The position numbers were made by a program, and so were the translations under genes. A stretch of 10,831 nt of DNA from JALZIF01 sp964584905. GTDB taxonomy: Bacteria > Gemmatimonadota > Gemmatimonadetes > Gemmatimonadales > Gemmatimonadaceae. The notes below the pieces were generated by a model, which saw only the letters and a program-made list of their open reading frames with translations, did not search any database and had not been told where the DNA came from. The DNA lies in assembly GCA_964584905.1 (NCBI GenBank), contig CAZPCC010000043.1, forward strand, positions 1-10,831, read 5' to 3'. Within the stretch, counting starts at the first letter, position 1, and the number at the start of each line of letters is the position of its first letter. This document shows positions 5,589 through 10,831 of the stretch, piece after piece.

Positions 5589-5629
5589 CGGACGGCGTCG
5601 TTCATGCGGCGCCATCCGGGAACCGTCCG
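5589..5629 (+). promoter_or_regulatory. Second hairpin in the rplL-rpoB gap
   Basis: CGGACGG (5589-5595) pairs with CCGTCCG (5623-5629), a 7-bp stem with a 27-base loop. An overlapping alternative pairs GGCG (5594-5597) with CGCC (5610-5613). It follows the 12-bp hairpin after two bases, so the two could stack or compete. Support is weaker than for the first hairpin because the loop is long. Confidence 0.35.
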
Positions 5630-5756
5630 TCCAATTCCGAGTACCATCCAGGTTCCGGTCTGGCGGTCGGCCGTCCCTTGAACTACGGCGTAATGGCCCT
5701 TCGCTACCAGAGAAGCACCACATTCCGTATTTGCATGCCGGTTCCCCTCCAGGGTG

Positions 5757-5796
5757 GTCGCGCACTCGGCGCGACGTGCGGGGGTGGGCCGTTTTT
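5757..5796 (+). terminator. Possible attenuator (hairpin and T-run) before rpoB
   Basis: GTCGCGC (5757-5763) pairs perfectly with GCGCGAC (5769-5775) around the loop ACTCG. After a G-rich stretch, a run of five T lies at 5792-5796, twenty bases before the rpoB ATG. The distance between stem and T-run (16 bases) is larger than in a standard intrinsic terminator. A weaker outer stem (5745-5750 with 5783-5788, one mismatch) would bring a helix to three bases from the T-run. This could allow partial termination that sets rpoBC level, but the case is not strong. Confidence 0.3.
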
Positions 5797-5816
5797 CGTC
5801 TGCGCGCGGGTGAAAA

Positions 5817-10394
<4,578 letters not shown>

Positions 10395-10397
10395 CCG

Positions 10398-10831
10398 ATG
10401 ATTGACTTCCGTAGCGCGCGCGACGCGCGCAGCTCGAACTTCGATTACATACAGATCCGCATCGCCTCCCCCGAGGAGATCCGCGGACCGAAGGACACCA
10501 AGGAGCGCGAGCGGCAGGAGATGGCCGGTGGGCGCAACTGGTGGTCGTGGGGCGAGGTCACCAAGCCGGAGACGATCAACTATCGGTCGTTCAAGCCGGA
10601 GAAAGACGGCCTCTTCTGCGAGCGCATCTTCGGTCCGGTAAAGGACTGGGAGTGCCATTGCGGCAAGTACAAGCGCATCCGCTACCGCGGCGTGATCTGC
10701 GATCGCTGCGGTGTGGAGGTCACGCTGTCACGCGTTAGGCGCGAGCGGATGGGACACATCGAGCTCGCGGTGCCCGTTGCGCACATCTGGTTCTTCAAGA
10801 CGCTCCCCAGCCCGATGGGGAACCTGATGGA
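10398..10831 (+). CDS. rpoC: DNA-directed RNA polymerase subunit beta', N-terminal part (3' end outside window)
   Basis: Beta' carries the catalytic Mg-binding loop of RNA polymerase, which lies beyond the window. About 144 residues are visible and the frame is open to the last base. The zinc-binding region of the clamp is present as C86-x-C88 and C101-x2-C104, equivalent to E. coli Cys70, 72, 85 and 88. It is surrounded by conserved KPETINYRSFKPEKDGLFCERIFGP and, further on, VRRERMGHIELAVPVAHIWFFK. Residues 30-47 (GPKDTKERERQEMAGGRN) have no counterpart in the E. coli protein, where the IRSWSFGEV segment is continuous. The ATG start is well supported by GGAGG (10385-10389) eight bases upstream, inside the end of rpoB. 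The three-base gap to rpoB implies coupled synthesis of the two subunits. Confidence 0.98.
   Translation, partial: MIDFRSARDARSSNFDYIQIRIASPEEIRGPKDTKERERQEMAGGRNWWSWGEVTKPETINYRSFKPEKDGLFCERIFGPVKDWECHCGKYKRIRYRGVICDRCGVEVTLSRVRRERMGHIELAVPVAHIWFFKTLPSPMGNLM

Noticed and set aside
5678..5710. Promoter starting with TTGAAC before rpoB
   Set aside because: No acceptable -10 hexamer lies 16-18 bases downstream; the best candidate is poor and at the wrong spacing.

Overview
The window is a single-strand (+) run of core information-processing genes from a high-GC bacterium: fusA (3' part), tuf, rpmG, secE, nusG, rplK, rplA, rplJ, rplL, rpoB and rpoC (5' part). Gene order and protein sequences are those of a normal bacterial chromosome. 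The very long RNA polymerase beta subunit (1525 residues), with several lineage-type insertions, and the style of the ribosomal proteins and EF-Tu suggest a Gemmatimonadota relative. This is a judgement from memory of family features, not a search result, and I hold it at moderate confidence. There is no sign of horizontal transfer, phage, insertion sequence or defence genes.

Layout: positions 2-919 encode the C-terminal part of EF-G and 1022-2215 encode EF-Tu, which together are the end of a str-type operon. Next comes a tight cluster, rpmG-secE-nusG (2309-3235), for L33, a Sec translocon subunit and a transcription elongation factor. The L11/L1/L10/L12 ribosomal stalk genes follow (3445-5546), and then rpoB (5817-10394) and rpoC (from 10398, running off the window). 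The genes therefore join translation elongation factors, the ribosomal stalk they bind, the NusG factor that links ribosome and polymerase, and the two largest polymerase subunits. Spacing is very tight inside sub-blocks (rpmG/secE/nusG, rplK/rplA/rplJ, rpoB/rpoC) and looser between them.

The most unusual content is in the five longer gaps. The first three (fusA-tuf, tuf-rpmG, nusG-rplK) each carry tandem units of exactly 7 bases arranged as inverted repeats. The clearest has four GGGAATC-type units facing four GATTCCC-type units around a 13-base loop. The same GTGCGAA-type heptad occurs before tuf and, inverted, before rplK. The rplJ-rplL gap can form mutually exclusive hairpins. The rplL-rpoB gap holds a 12-bp hairpin plus further hairpins, in the place where other bacteria have an attenuator or processing site. 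No gap exceeds 300 bases and no tRNA or other RNA gene is visible.

At protein level, RpoB has large insertions at the two sites where E. coli also has them, and an additional helical insertion of about 160 residues near its C-terminus. RpoC has an 18-residue insertion just before its zinc-binding region. I found no wholly new system. The second-look items are the heptad inverted repeats, the possible RNA switches and the polymerase insertions.
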